A stretch of DNA of 64,000 nucleotides from Gemmiger sp. An87 (GCF_002159185.1 NZ_NFHD01000005.1:82612-146611), one strand, 5' to 3'; positions 54,542 to 63,860 are shown, numbered from the stretch's first letter. Notes: generated by a model from the letters alone, not told the origin. Numbers and translations: made by a program.

Positions 54542-54868
54542 TGCCCGCCTTAGCCGGTGTGACATAAGAAAATAACGCCGGAAAAGGGCCGCTTTTGCGG
54601 GATTGCAGCGTCAAAGCCCCTTGACAACCACCAAGGGTGCCTGCGGGACTTTTCCCTGCACTCCCATCAAAATCGGACCTTTTCCGGTACAAAGTAGTTC
54701 TGCCCCAGGATTTTGGATGCAGAAAGTGCGAAAAGGGGCGGAGCAAGCCTTGGTGGCTTGCCCGCCCCTTTGAACATTTTGTGCGCCAAAATCCTAAGGC
54801 AGAACCGTCGTTTTCTTGTGTCACACCGGCCTTGTACGGAAGCTCTTCCGGCAAAGGCGGGCGTTTTG
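54542..54868. repeat. Large imperfect palindromic element (MITE-like)
   Basis: The 5' end reads GCCCGCCTTAGCCGGTGTGA and the 3' end returns as TCACACCGGC (54820-54830) and CCGGCAAAGGCGGGC (54849-54863). Nested arms are GTTCTGCC..AGGATTTTGG (54697-54716) with CCAAAATCCT..GGCAGAAC (54786-54805), and CTTGACAACCACCAAGG with CCTTGGTGGCTTG. The left arm has lost about 22 bases present on the right. It contains no real gene; frames across it are palindrome products. It looks like a dispersed non-autonomous element or a large RNA-folding repeat. Confidence 0.6.
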
Positions 54869-55086
54869 TATGTGCAAGATGAAAAAAATTGGGCACAATA
54901 CCGAGGATGGAAGAAAAAGTTTGGTTATTTTGATAGGGAAATAACAAGCGAAAACCGGACAAAAAGCACCCTTCAGCCGGTTAAAGTCGGGGATTTTGCG
55001 CAGCAAAATTGGGCAAAACGCCCAATTTTGACGCATGGAAGAACAGCGGGCCGGGCAAGCCGCAGAAAATGACGAAAAGAAGAGAA

Positions 55087-55115
55087 TTGCCGAGCATAAA
55101 AGTAAATTTTATGTT
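55087..55115 (+). promoter_or_regulatory. Promoter of prs
   Basis: TTGCCG (55087-55092), 17 bases, TATGTT (55110-55115), with an AT-rich start region. It lies about 70 bases before the prs ATG. Between the palindromic element and this promoter (54869-55086) I see no gene. Confidence 0.5.
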
Positions 55116-55183
55116 AATATTAAATTGAACGATGTCTGCCCCAAACGGGCAAAACAACCATTTAACAACGTAAGGAGCGTTTA

Positions 55184-56335
55184 ATGATGTATCAATCCAA
55201 CGGTACAGAGATCCACATGGCAAGCAACGGCGTTGCTGAACTCGGTCTGATCGCCACTCCCGGCGCACAGGAGTTGACCGCCCTGATCGATCGCCATCTG
55301 GTGGCTTGGGCCCGTGAAAAGGGCGTGGACCGCGAGACCTTCATCATCCCCAGCGAATGCCCCCGCTTTTCTTCCGGCGACGGCAAAGGCGTGATCCGCC
55401 AGAGCGTTCGCGGCGACGACTTGTACTTTGTGGTGGATGTGGGCAACTACAGCTGCAAGTACAAGATGTTCGGCAACGAGAACTGCATGAGCCCGGACGA
55501 TCACTACCAGGATCTGAAGCGCCTGATCCAGGCTGCTTCCGGCAAGGCACGCCGCATCACCGTCATCATGCCTCTGCTCTACGGCAGCCGTCAGCATCGC
55601 CGCTCCTACCGGGAAAGCCTGGACTGCGCTTACGCGCTGCAGGAGCTGCACAGCATGGGCGTCGAGAACATCATCACCTTTGACGCTCATGACCCCCGCG
55701 TTTCCAATGCGGTGCCCCTGATGGGCATGGACAACGTGATGCCCACCTATCAGGTGCTGAAGACCATGTTCAAGTGCATCGAGGACTTCAAGCCCACCCG
55801 TGACAACTTCATGGTCATCAGTCCCGACGAGGGTGCCATCAACCGGAATATGTACTACTCCAGCGTGCTGGCTGTAAACCTGGGCATGTTCTACAAGCGC
55901 CGCGACTACTCCCGCATCGTGAACGGCCGCAACCCCATTGTGGCGCACGAGTATCTGGGTGAGAGCGTGGAAGGCAAGGACGTCTTCATCGCCGACGATA
56001 TCATCTCCTCCGGCGAGAGCATGCTGGACATCGGCTACGAGCTGAAGAAGCGCGGTGCCAAGCGCATCTTCTGCTACGCCACCTACGCCATCTACACCAA
56101 TGGTCTGGCCGAGTTCGATAAGGCCTACCAGGAGGGTATCATCTCCGGCGTGTTCGGCACCAACCTGACCTACCGCACCCCCGAGCTGCTCAGCCGTGAG
56201 TGGTTCCATGAGGTGGATGTGTCCAAGTACATCGCTCATTTCATCGACGCCATCAACCACGATATGAGCATTGGCGATATCATCGATCCTCACAGCAAGA
56301 TCGATGCTCTGCTGAAGCACTACAATGTGAAATAA
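55184..56335 (+). CDS. prs: Ribose-phosphate pyrophosphokinase, long divergent form
   Basis: The protein has 383 residues, against about 315 for classical Prs, and starts at ATG 55184 behind AAGGAG. Two PRTase-like halves are visible: MPLLYGSRQHRRSYRESLDC, ENIITFDAHDPRVSNAVP, VISPDEGAINRN and the PRPP loop FIADDIISSGESMLD. The loop replaces the usual VDDIIDTGGT. It makes PRPP from ribose 5-phosphate and ATP for nucleotide, His and Trp synthesis. The length and loop belong to a divergent Clostridial subfamily. It is monocistronic. Confidence 0.85.
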   Translation: MMYQSNGTEIHMASNGVAELGLIATPGAQELTALIDRHLVAWAREKGVDRETFIIPSECPRFSSGDGKGVIRQSVRGDDLYFVVDVGNYSCKYKMFGNENCMSPDDHYQDLKRLIQAASGKARRITVIMPLLYGSRQHRRSYRESLDCAYALQELHSMGVENIITFDAHDPRVSNAVPLMGMDNVMPTYQVLKTMFKCIEDFKPTRDNFMVISPDEGAINRNMYYSSVLAVNLGMFYKRRDYSRIVNGRNPIVAHEYLGESVEGKDVFIADDIISSGESMLDIGYELKKRGAKRIFCYATYAIYTNGLAEFDKAYQEGIISGVFGTNLTYRTPELLSREWFHEVDVSKYIAHFIDAINHDMSIGDIIDPHSKIDALLKHYNVK

Positions 56336-56360
56336 GCAGCTGCTTTTATACAAAAAGTAA

Positions 56361-56401
56361 AGCAACGCCCCGGCTTTTCAAGGTCGGGGCGTTGCTTTTT
56401 T
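56361..56401 (+). terminator. Terminator of prs
   Basis: AGCAACGCCCCGGC and GTCGGGGCGTTGCT form a long stem with a T run. It can also serve the converging csoR gene. Confidence 0.9.
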
Positions 56402-56413
56402 CGTGTGTATGCG

Positions 56414-56686
56414 TTATTTCAGTTTGGCGAACTGATCGATGGCAGTTTGCAGTTGGGCGATTACCTCATCCGTGTCCTCGCCGCTGCGAACGCAGTGCTC
56501 CAGGTGTTCGGTGAGGATCAGCTTTGCCACCTGGGTGATGGCACTGTTTACACTGGAGAGCTGGGTCAAAAGATCGCCGCAGGGGCGTCCTTCGTTCACC
56601 ATTTCCCGGATGCCGTTCAACTGGCCGCTGATGCGGGCCAGACGGCGGTTCACGTCGGCGGAATGTTGGCAGTGGGGGCAGTGCAT
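56414..56686 (-). CDS. csoR: CsoR-family copper-sensing transcriptional repressor
   Basis: The protein has 90 residues and starts at ATG 56686 behind AGAGGAGG. It is an all-helical DUF156 protein with RRLARISGQLNGIREMVNEG. The Cu(I) ligands fall at Cys36, His61 and Cys65, the same numbers as in the best-known CsoR, and Cys3 and Cys6 are extra. No copper exporter or chaperone is next to it in the window, so its target lies elsewhere. Confidence 0.9.
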   Translation of the reverse strand: MHCPHCQHSADVNRRLARISGQLNGIREMVNEGRPCGDLLTQLSSVNSAITQVAKLILTEHLEHCVRSGEDTDEVIAQLQTAIDQFAKLK

Positions 56687-56824
56687 AGCGGGTCCTCCTC
56701 TTGGTTATGGAACATTAAAATCAGATATGCGGAGAAAGCCCCCGCGACAACTTGGAAAACAGAGCACCCGGCGCAGCCCAAAACAGGCTTGCCGGGTGTA
56801 CGAAACGGAAAAATAAAGATTAAT

Positions 56825-58420
56825 TTAACCGCCCGTATATGTTGCCCAGGTGAGATCAAGCACAGGGCCGAAGGGATCGAACACCACATGGTCCACACCC
56901 TGTGCCATCACCAGAGCCTGGTCCTGGTACCACAGGGGCGAGATCGCTCCACCAGCCAGCAGGGTCTGTTCCGCCAGAGCGATCTGGTCGGCAGGTGTAT
57001 TCAGCTGACCGGCCAGCTGCTTGACCTGGCTGTCAAAAGAAGCGGATTCCCAGCCGGTGAGCGCACCCTCCGTGAACTGCTGCAGAAAAGCCACGCTGTC
57101 TGAGCTGGAGGGAGAGAAGGGCAGAAGCGCGATCTGGTAATCGCCGCTGGCAACAGTACTTTCCAGTTCATCCAGCGGCACAGCTTTCAGAGTGAAGTAG
57201 GCGGAAAATGCCCCCAGGTCCTTCTGCCATTGCTGGCTGACCTGTTCAATCAGGGCCTGATAGTCTGCTCCCTCCGGATACAGTACCTGGATGCCGGAGA
57301 ACTGCTGCAGCCCGGCTTCGTTCAAACCGGCCCGGCAGAGTTCCTTTACATCCCCAACAGCGGGCATCTGACTTCCCACGGCATCCCGATAGCCGGAGCT
57401 GTTTACCTGAATGGCGGGCGGAATCAGTCCGTCTGCGGTGGAAAAACCGGTGGGCAGCTGTTCGACGCCTGCGGCACTGGCGCCCAGGGCGAGCCGCACG
57501 TTTTGCGAGGCCAACTGTTTGTCCTCGCAGTTGAATACCAGTGCCCAGGTGGTGGCGGTATAGGCGATGGAGGGAAGGTTTCCGGCGGCGGATGCCTCAT
57601 CAATGGCGGCGGTTACATCTCCGGCGGCCACGGCGGCGGCGCCGGTGGCTGGGGTCTGGTTTTGGGCCACCGAGGTGCCGGAGGCAGGCTCCGGTGTGGG
57701 GGTGGCCTGTGCGGTGGTATCCAGCACGATGCGCAGGCTGGTGATCAGGCTGCCGCTGGCACTGCGGCGCAAAAACAGGCCGTTTTCGTTCCAGTTATAC
57801 AGATAGAAATACCCGTTGGCCAATGTGGTGGCTGCGCTCAGGCCGTAGGCGCCGGCACTGTGTTCAAAAAATTCCTCGTTGCAGGGCATGGCACCCGGCT
57901 GGGCCAGCTTTTCCAGAAACGCCGGGTCAGGGGTGTCCAGCTGGTAGACCACGGTGCGCTCGTCCGGTGCGCTCACTCCCAGAGCGCCGTTGCCGTCAGC
58001 GCCCTTCAGGTTGGAGTACAGATCCCGGTAGGGGCTGGCGGTTTCTTCCCGGAACACCCGCTCCATGCCGAACACAAAGTCCGCGGAGGTAAGAGGATAT
58101 TCCTTCTCATGCTTTTTCAGCTTGGTGTAGGCCAGATTGTCTTTTAATGTAAAGGCATACGTGAGACCGTCTTCACTCACGGTATAGCTCTCGGCACAGT
58201 CCAGCACCGCCTCGCCGTTTTCGTCGATACGGGTCAGGCCCCGGTAAAGATTGGTCACAGCGATGCGCTCGGGGCTTTCCTGAGCGATTTGGGGGTCCAG
58301 ATTGGCGGGCACGCGATCCACCCGCCAGGTGAAGCTTGCGCCGCCGGAGCCGCAGCCGGTGAGAAGTCCGGCTGTAAGAATCAGGCAAAGCAACAGGCAG
58401 AGAATACGATGGAATCTCAT
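56825..58420 (-). CDS. Oligopeptide-type ABC transporter substrate-binding lipoprotein
   Basis: The protein has 531 residues. ATG 58420 lies behind AAAGGACC. A lipoprotein signal ends in LLTGC with Cys23 as the lipidated residue. The mature part opens FTWRVDRVPANLDPQIAQES and VTNLYRGLTRIDENGEAVLD, typical of family 5 (OppA/DppA) binding proteins. An Ala/Thr/Pro-rich insert (about residues 235-275) is unusual. No permease or ATPase gene is adjacent, so it is an orphan that may serve another Opp system. Confidence 0.85.
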   Translation of the reverse strand: MRFHRILCLLLCLILTAGLLTGCGSGGASFTWRVDRVPANLDPQIAQESPERIAVTNLYRGLTRIDENGEAVLDCAESYTVSEDGLTYAFTLKDNLAYTKLKKHEKEYPLTSADFVFGMERVFREETASPYRDLYSNLKGADGNGALGVSAPDERTVVYQLDTPDPAFLEKLAQPGAMPCNEEFFEHSAGAYGLSAATTLANGYFYLYNWNENGLFLRRSASGSLITSLRIVLDTTAQATPTPEPASGTSVAQNQTPATGAAAVAAGDVTAAIDEASAAGNLPSIAYTATTWALVFNCEDKQLASQNVRLALGASAAGVEQLPTGFSTADGLIPPAIQVNSSGYRDAVGSQMPAVGDVKELCRAGLNEAGLQQFSGIQVLYPEGADYQALIEQVSQQWQKDLGAFSAYFTLKAVPLDELESTVASGDYQIALLPFSPSSSDSVAFLQQFTEGALTGWESASFDSQVKQLAGQLNTPADQIALAEQTLLAGGAISPLWYQDQALVMAQGVDHVVFDPFGPVLDLTWATYTGG

Positions 58421-58636
58421 GGAAAAGGTCCTTTCGGTAAACGGCCGGATGGGCCGGTGATGTTGAAGAAAAATGTCCGAAGACATACATCTTTAGCTTA
58501 TCAAAAAATGAGGCAAAATACAAACCCGCACCGGGACAAATGACGCAAAATCCGTAAATAAACCGTAAATTTTGCCGCTTCCCGGTTGATTTTGCCGCCA
58601 AATGGCCGAAATGCCCGGTAAGACCGGGGGATTTGG

Positions 58637-58665
58637 TTGCGCGGGCGGCCAAAAGTGACTATAAT
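58637..58665 (+). promoter_or_regulatory. Promoter of murD
   Basis: TTGCGC (58637-58642), 17 bases, TATAAT (58660-58665), leaving about 70 bases of leader before ATG 58738. The rest of the 317-base gap between the lipoprotein start and murD is AT-rich near 58490-58570 and holds no gene. Confidence 0.8.
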
Positions 58666-58737
58666 AGCAACAGACCATTTTTGATCACACCAATCCAAGA
58701 GAATCAAGTACCAACAAGGGAAAAGGGGTTTTGCAAT

Positions 58738-60129
58738 ATGCAGAAGGATCAGCAGCAGCTGGCCGAATTCATCAAGGGCAAAAAGGTAGCCTTCATCGGC
58801 GCCGGCGTAAGCCACAAAACATTGATCGGGCAGTTCTGCGCCATGGGAGCACAGGTGACTCTGTGTGATAAAAAGCAGCTGGCGGACTTCGGCGAGTATG
58901 CCGATACACTGAACCGGCTGGGCGTGGCCCTGAGTCTGGGCGAGGATTACCTGAACGGCCTGGCCGGGCAGGATATCATCATGCGCACGCCGGGCTTCGA
59001 GTATTATACCCCTGCTTTGCAGGCGGCCAAGGCGGCGGGAAGCCTGGTGACCAGTGAGATGGAGCTGTTCTTCGAGTACTGCCCCTGCGAGATCACCGCG
59101 GTCACTGGTTCGGACGGCAAGACCACCACCACCAGCCTGATCGCCGCTATGTTTGAGGCGGCGGGCCGTACCGTGCATCTGGGCGGCAACATCGGCCGGG
59201 CCCTGCTGCCCATCCTGGATCAGATCGACCCGGCGGACGAGGCGGTGGTGGAGCTTTCCAGCTTTCAGCTGATCAGCATGCGCCGCAGCCCCAAGGTGGC
59301 GGTGGTCACCAACGTGACCCCTAACCATCTGGATCACCATAAGGATATGCAGGAGTATGTGGACGCCAAGCGGAACATCCTGCTCTGGCAGGACGAGAGC
59401 TGCCGGGCGGTGCTGGGCTATGAGAACGAGATCACCCGTGGCATGCAGGCGGACTGCAAGGGCACCCAGTGCTGGTTCACCCGTCTGCGGGAGACCGACA
59501 ACGGCGCTTTCCTGCGTCAGGACGGCATGCTTTGCATGGCGGAAAACGGCACCGTGACTCCCATCCTGCACAAGGACGAGATCAAGCTGCGGGGTGTACA
59601 CAACATCGAGAACCTGCTGGCCGCCTGCGCTGCCGTATGGGGCCGGGTACCGGTAGAGGCCATGGCCAAGGTGGGCTCCAGCTTTACCGGCGTGGAGCAC
59701 CGCATCGAGCCGGTGCGTCTGCTGGACGGCGTGCAGTGGTACAACGACTCCATTGCCTCCAGCCCCACCCGCACCATCGCGGGCCTGCGCAGCTTTGACC
59801 AGAAGATCATCATCATCGCTGGTGGCTATGACAAGAAGATTCCCTACGAGCCGCTGGCTCCCGAGATCCTGGAGCATGTGAAGGTGCTGGTGCTCATGGG
59901 CCAGACCGGCCCCAAGATCGAGGCGGCGGTGCGTGCCTGCCCCGGCTTTGCAGAAAGCGGCCTGGTCATCGAACACGCCAAGGATATGGCCGAGGCGGTT
60001 CAGCTGGCCCGCAAGAATGCAAAGCCCGGTGATGTGGTCAGTCTGTCTCCCGCTTCTGCCAGCTTTGATTTGTATCCCAACTTTGAGGTGCGCGGCCGTC
60101 ACTTCAAGGAACTGGTGAACGCGCTGTGA
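58738..60129 (+). CDS. murD: UDP-N-acetylmuramoyl-L-alanine:D-glutamate ligase MurD
   Basis: The protein has 463 residues. ATG 58738 follows AAAAGGGG. The Mur ligase P-loop reads TGSDGKTTTTSL, followed by LGGNIGRALL, VELSSFQL and VTNVTPNHLDHH, then EHRIEPVRLLDGVQWYNDSI and SPTRTIAGL, all MurD hallmarks. It adds D-Glu to the peptidoglycan precursor in the cytoplasm. It stands outside a division/cell-wall cluster, apart from the GNAT gene that overlaps its stop. Confidence 0.96.
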   Translation: MQKDQQQLAEFIKGKKVAFIGAGVSHKTLIGQFCAMGAQVTLCDKKQLADFGEYADTLNRLGVALSLGEDYLNGLAGQDIIMRTPGFEYYTPALQAAKAAGSLVTSEMELFFEYCPCEITAVTGSDGKTTTTSLIAAMFEAAGRTVHLGGNIGRALLPILDQIDPADEAVVELSSFQLISMRRSPKVAVVTNVTPNHLDHHKDMQEYVDAKRNILLWQDESCRAVLGYENEITRGMQADCKGTQCWFTRLRETDNGAFLRQDGMLCMAENGTVTPILHKDEIKLRGVHNIENLLAACAAVWGRVPVEAMAKVGSSFTGVEHRIEPVRLLDGVQWYNDSIASSPTRTIAGLRSFDQKIIIIAGGYDKKIPYEPLAPEILEHVKVLVLMGQTGPKIEAAVRACPGFAESGLVIEHAKDMAEAVQLARKNAKPGDVVSLSPASASFDLYPNFEVRGRHFKELVNAL

Positions 60130-60917
60130 TTTGCGCGATCAATTCCGCACAGACCCGGCGGCGCTTTGCGGCCGCTTTGGCCGATCCCCGGGCTGCCGGC
60201 ATAGCCTGCCAATTGGGAGCGACGGAGGCGGTGTTCAGAACACTGCCCGGCTCCGGTTGGCAGTTTTACACCGGCGGTGAGGGAGAGGCCCCTTTTGCAC
60301 TGGGCGTCCGTGGGCAGACGGCACTTCTGTCCGGTCCGGCGGATGCCGAAGAACTGGCCGGTTTTCTGGGTTTTCTGGGCGTGAGCAGGCTGCGCTGTGC
60401 CGGAACAGTACCGGAGGGCTGGCAGCTGCGGAGACGGTACTCCCGGATGGTTCTGTCCGCCGGTGAGCAGCTGCCCCGGCGGGAGCTGCCTGCGGGTTTT
60501 TTGTTGGAGGAACGGCCTGCCGTAAGCCGGGTAACGGAATTCCTCTGCCGGGGCGAAAGCCTGAGCGGAGATCAGCAGACCCGGGACTGCTTTTACAGCG
60601 AGACCTGTACGCTGGTGAACCATGGCCGGGCGCTGCTCTGGGCGGCGCAGGATCAGACAGGGGAGATCGCCGCCACGGCGGGAGCTTATGCCATCTGGAA
60701 CAGAACTGCCTATCTGGCCGGTGTGGAAACCGGACTGGGCGCCCGGGAGAAGGGCCTGGCGGGTGCACTGGTGGTCGGGCTGGCAAACCGCCTGGCAGAG
60801 CAGGGAATTTTAGTGGAGCTGCTGTGCCTGCCTGCTCTGGAAGAATTCTACCGGCGGCTGGGATTTACCAAACAGGGTGAAGTGAGCGGCTATAGCCCTC
60901 AGCCGGATTCGGACTGA
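60126..60917 (+). CDS. GNAT family acetyltransferase with N-terminal extension
   Basis: The protein has 263 residues and starts with GTG 60126 in a GTGA overlap with murD. The C-terminal half is a GNAT fold: GEIAATAGAYAIWNRTAYLA, the acetyl-CoA loop LGAREKGLAGALVVGLANRL and EEFYRRLGFTKQGEV. The N-terminal 120 residues are unassigned and may be a second degenerate GNAT fold. Translational coupling suggests a role near cell-wall precursors, but the substrate is unknown. Confidence 0.8.
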   Translation: MICAINSAQTRRRFAAALADPRAAGIACQLGATEAVFRTLPGSGWQFYTGGEGEAPFALGVRGQTALLSGPADAEELAGFLGFLGVSRLRCAGTVPEGWQLRRRYSRMVLSAGEQLPRRELPAGFLLEERPAVSRVTEFLCRGESLSGDQQTRDCFYSETCTLVNHGRALLWAAQDQTGEIAATAGAYAIWNRTAYLAGVETGLGAREKGLAGALVVGLANRLAEQGILVELLCLPALEEFYRRLGFTKQGEVSGYSPQPDSD

Positions 60918-60963
60918 AAAAAGCCGCCTGTTATCAATACGAGGAAAGAGGATATTATCATAC

Positions 60964-62223
60964 ATGATCGAGCAATTTTTTGATGTGAGCCCCCGTTTTC
61001 AGGAGCTGGACGCCCGCGCTATGGAGCTGTGCCGCCCGGAATTTGAGAAGATTGACGCCATTCGCGATTACAACCAGGTGAAGATGCTGAAGGCCTTCAC
61101 CGATAACCGTGTGGCTGCCACCCACATGATGGGCAGCACCGGCTATGGCTACGACGATGCGGGCCGGGACCGTCTGGATCAGGTGTTCGCCCAGGTGATG
61201 GGTGCGGAGGATGCACTCTGCCGTCCTCATTTTCTGTCCGGCACCCATGCGCTGACCGTGGCGCTGTTCGGCCTGCTGCGGGCAGGCGATACCCTGCTGG
61301 CTGCCACCGGCCGTCCCTACGACACCCTGGAAGGCGTGATCGGTATTGGCGATGCGGGCAAGGGCTGCGGTACCCTGGCGGAGTACGGCGTGAAATACGA
61401 CGAGGCTCCTCTGCAGGACGGCATGCCGGATTATGAGCTGATTGCCGAAAAGGCGAAGAACGCCACCGTCTGCCATATCCAGCGCAGCCGTGGTTATTTC
61501 AGCCGGGCTGCCTTTGACCTGGCCACCATTGAAAAGGTAATCCGCACCGCCAAGCAGGCCAACCCCAACGTGGTGGTTATGGTGGACAACTGCTACGGCG
61601 AATTTACCCAGACCGCCGAGCCCACCAGCGTGGGTGCGGATCTGATCGTGGGCAGCCTGATCAAGAACCCCGGCGGCGGCATTGCGCCCACCGGCGGATA
61701 TGTGGCAGGCCGGGCCGATCTGGTGGAAAAGTGCGCCCACCGGCTTACCGCCCCCGGCACCGGCCGGGAGCTGGGCTGCACGCTGGACAGCCTGCGCCAG
61801 CTGTATCTGGGCCTTTACTATGCCCCTGGCGTGACTGCCGAGGCAATCAAGACCAGCATCTACGCCAGCTGCCTGCTGGATCTGCTGGGGAAGAATCCGC
61901 TGCCCAAGTACACCGACCCCCGCAACGACATCATCACCAGCTTTGAAACCGGCGACCCGGCGGCCATGGTGGCCTTCTGCCAAGGCATTCAGGCGGGCAG
62001 CCCGGTGGACAGCTTTGCTGCGCCGGAACCCTATGCCATGCCCGGTTACACCAGTGAGGTGATCATGGCGGCAGGCGCCTTCACCAACGGCAGCAGCATC
62101 GAGCTCAGCTGTGACGGTCCCATGCGCCCGCCCTACACCGTTTACCTGCAGGGTGGTTTGAACTTTGCAGCCAGCCGCGCCGGTGTGCTGCTGGCTGCCC
62201 AGCGAGCATTCGACGGCCAGTAA
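60964..62223 (+). CDS. Methionine gamma-lyase family PLP enzyme (aluminium-resistance type)
   Basis: The protein has 419 residues and starts at ATG 60964; AGAGGA lies a little upstream. It opens MIEQFFDVSPRFQELDARAM, with SGTHALTVALFGLLRAGDTL, the aspartate-bearing VMVDNCYGEFT and the PLP-lysine region GSLIKNPGGGIAPTGGYVAG. This is the PF06838 family, annotated methionine gamma-lyase or aluminium resistance protein, of uncertain physiological role. The gene follows the GNAT gene by 46 bases and ends with a terminator. Confidence 0.9.
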   Translation: MIEQFFDVSPRFQELDARAMELCRPEFEKIDAIRDYNQVKMLKAFTDNRVAATHMMGSTGYGYDDAGRDRLDQVFAQVMGAEDALCRPHFLSGTHALTVALFGLLRAGDTLLAATGRPYDTLEGVIGIGDAGKGCGTLAEYGVKYDEAPLQDGMPDYELIAEKAKNATVCHIQRSRGYFSRAAFDLATIEKVIRTAKQANPNVVVMVDNCYGEFTQTAEPTSVGADLIVGSLIKNPGGGIAPTGGYVAGRADLVEKCAHRLTAPGTGRELGCTLDSLRQLYLGLYYAPGVTAEAIKTSIYASCLLDLLGKNPLPKYTDPRNDIITSFETGDPAAMVAFCQGIQAGSPVDSFAAPEPYAMPGYTSEVIMAAGAFTNGSSIELSCDGPMRPPYTVYLQGGLNFAASRAGVLLAAQRAFDGQ

Positions 62224-62239
62224 GAAAAACATTCTGAAC

Positions 62240-62272
62240 AAGCCCCGTATCGGTTCGATATGGGGCTTTTTT
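62240..62272 (+). terminator. Terminator of the murD-GNAT-PLP enzyme unit
   Basis: AGCCCCGTATCG pairs with CGATATGGGGCT (one G.T) around GTT and ends in TTTTTTG. Confidence 0.9.
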
Positions 62273-62498
62273 GTGCTTTGTTTTGTACGATCGGTACTGT
62301 GCATTCTTACGGAAAAATTGATATAATTTTGTAAGAACTGCAATACTTTTGAAAGAACAACACAGAGAGTGAACACAATTCACAAAATAATCTTGAATTT
62401 CGAAAGGAAACTGGGGATCTTGTTTGCTTGTGAAATATTGCTAAAAAACTGACAAAGTTTTTTCCTGTCAATAGGCAAAAATGTGAAAAATCCCATGC

Positions 62499-62527
62499 TT
62501 GCACTTTGTGAATGATTTGTGTATAAT
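62499..62527 (+). promoter_or_regulatory. Promoter of the CPA2 antiporter gene
   Basis: TTGCAC (62499-62504), 17 bases, TATAAT (62522-62527). The AT-rich 200 bases upstream contain a small inverted repeat GTGAACACAATTCAC near 62373 that could bind a regulator. No other gene is seen in 62273-62579. Confidence 0.85.
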
Positions 62528-62579
62528 GCCTTGGTGCCCTATTGCAAAGAGAGAGTTTTAAATAGGAGGAATCAACGAA

Positions 62580-63860
62580 ATGTCTTATGATTTTTTGTGG
62601 CAGATCGCTCTGATCCTGGTGAGCACCAAGGTTTGCGGCCTGATTACCCGCCGCTTCCAGATGCCCCAGGTGGTAGGTGCTCTGCTGGCGGGCCTGCTGC
62701 TGGGTCCCGCCGTGTTCGGCCTGCTGCCCAGCGACAGTGAAATGATCAAGCAGCTGGCGGAGCTGGGTGTAATCGTGATCATGTTCTCTGCCGGTATGGA
62801 AACCGATATCCGTGACCTGAAGAATGCGGGCAAGTCCGGTTTCCTGGTGGCGATGCTGGGTGTTCTGGTACCGCTGTTCGGCGGCGCGGGTCTGGCTGCC
62901 TGGCTGGCTCCCACCGAGAATATGCTGCAGAACTTCTTTATCGGTACTGTTCTGACCGCTACCTCCGTGAGCATCACGGTGGAGGCCCTGCGTGAGATGG
63001 GCCGCCTGCAGAGCCGGGTGGGCAACACCATTCTGGCAGCTGCCATCATCGACGATATTCTGGGCATCATCGCCCTGACCATCATGACCAGCCTGGGCGG
63101 CGGCGGTGAGAGCATTGCCATCGTGCTGCTGAAGATCGTTCTGTTCCTGGTGGTTTGCTGCTTCGTGTACGTGGTGGGCCTGAAGGCTCTGGACTGGTAC
63201 ATCGAGCACACCGGCCGTAAGGATCTGCGGCGTTTCCCCATTGCGGCTTTCGTGGTCTGCCTGATGATGGCCTGGATTGCCGAACACTTCTTCGGTGTGG
63301 CTGATATTACCGGTGCCTTTGCGGCTGGTCTGATGATCGGTGCTACTAAGAAGGCGGGTTATATCGCTTCCAAGTTTGAGCCGGTGCAGTACCTGTTCCT
63401 GGCTCCCGTATTCTTCGCCAGCATCGGCATGACCGTGGTGCTGCCCGCCATGAATACCCAGATCGTGATCTTCAGCGTACTGCTGGTGGTGGTTGCGGTT
63501 CTGTCCAAGTGGCTGGGCTGCGGCGTGGGCGCCAAGCTGTGCGGCTTTTCCACCCGCGAGTGCAACCAGATCGGCCTGGGCATGGTATGCCGCGGCGAGG
63601 TTGCGCTGATCGTTGCCAACAAGGGCGCGGAAGTGGGCCTGATGCCGGATGCTCTGTTCGGCCCCGTGATCATCATGGTTATCATCAGCACCATTCTGAC
63701 CCCGATTCTGCTGAAGCTGGCCTACCGCGGCGAGGATACTCTGAATCTGGAAGAGAGCCCCCTGGAAAACCGCAGCGAGGCTCTGGAACAGCTGGATATC
63801 GTTACCGATCAGCTGCTCACCCGCGAACAGGAGATCAAGGAAAAGAATCAGAAAAACTGA
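62580..63860 (+). CDS. Cation:proton antiporter, CPA2 family
   Basis: The protein has 426 residues and starts at ATG 62580 behind TAGGAGGA. About 12 membrane helices are seen, with VGALLAGLLLGPAVFGLLPS, GVIVIMFSAGMETD and the ion-site pair Asp158-Asp159 in AAIIDDILGI, as in NapA-like electrogenic antiporters. The usual KefB/KefC C-terminal RCK domain is absent; the end is a short charged tail. It probably exchanges Na+ or K+ for protons in pH or salt homeostasis. Monocistronic. Confidence 0.9.
   Translation: MSYDFLWQIALILVSTKVCGLITRRFQMPQVVGALLAGLLLGPAVFGLLPSDSEMIKQLAELGVIVIMFSAGMETDIRDLKNAGKSGFLVAMLGVLVPLFGGAGLAAWLAPTENMLQNFFIGTVLTATSVSITVEALREMGRLQSRVGNTILAAAIIDDILGIIALTIMTSLGGGGESIAIVLLKIVLFLVVCCFVYVVGLKALDWYIEHTGRKDLRRFPIAAFVVCLMMAWIAEHFFGVADITGAFAAGLMIGATKKAGYIASKFEPVQYLFLAPVFFASIGMTVVLPAMNTQIVIFSVLLVVVAVLSKWLGCGVGAKLCGFSTRECNQIGLGMVCRGEVALIVANKGAEVGLMPDALFGPVIIMVIISTILTPILLKLAYRGEDTLNLEESPLENRSEALEQLDIVTDQLLTREQEIKEKNQKN

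Noticed and set aside
54516..54962. Minus-strand frame of 148 codons across the palindromic element
   Set aside because: Its sequence follows the inverted repeat arms, has no family features and no start signal; taken as a repeat artefact.
62273..62579. c-di-AMP riboswitch before the antiporter gene
   Set aside because: The leader before 62580 is only about 45 bases from the -10 box, too short for that aptamer, and no conserved core was seen upstream.
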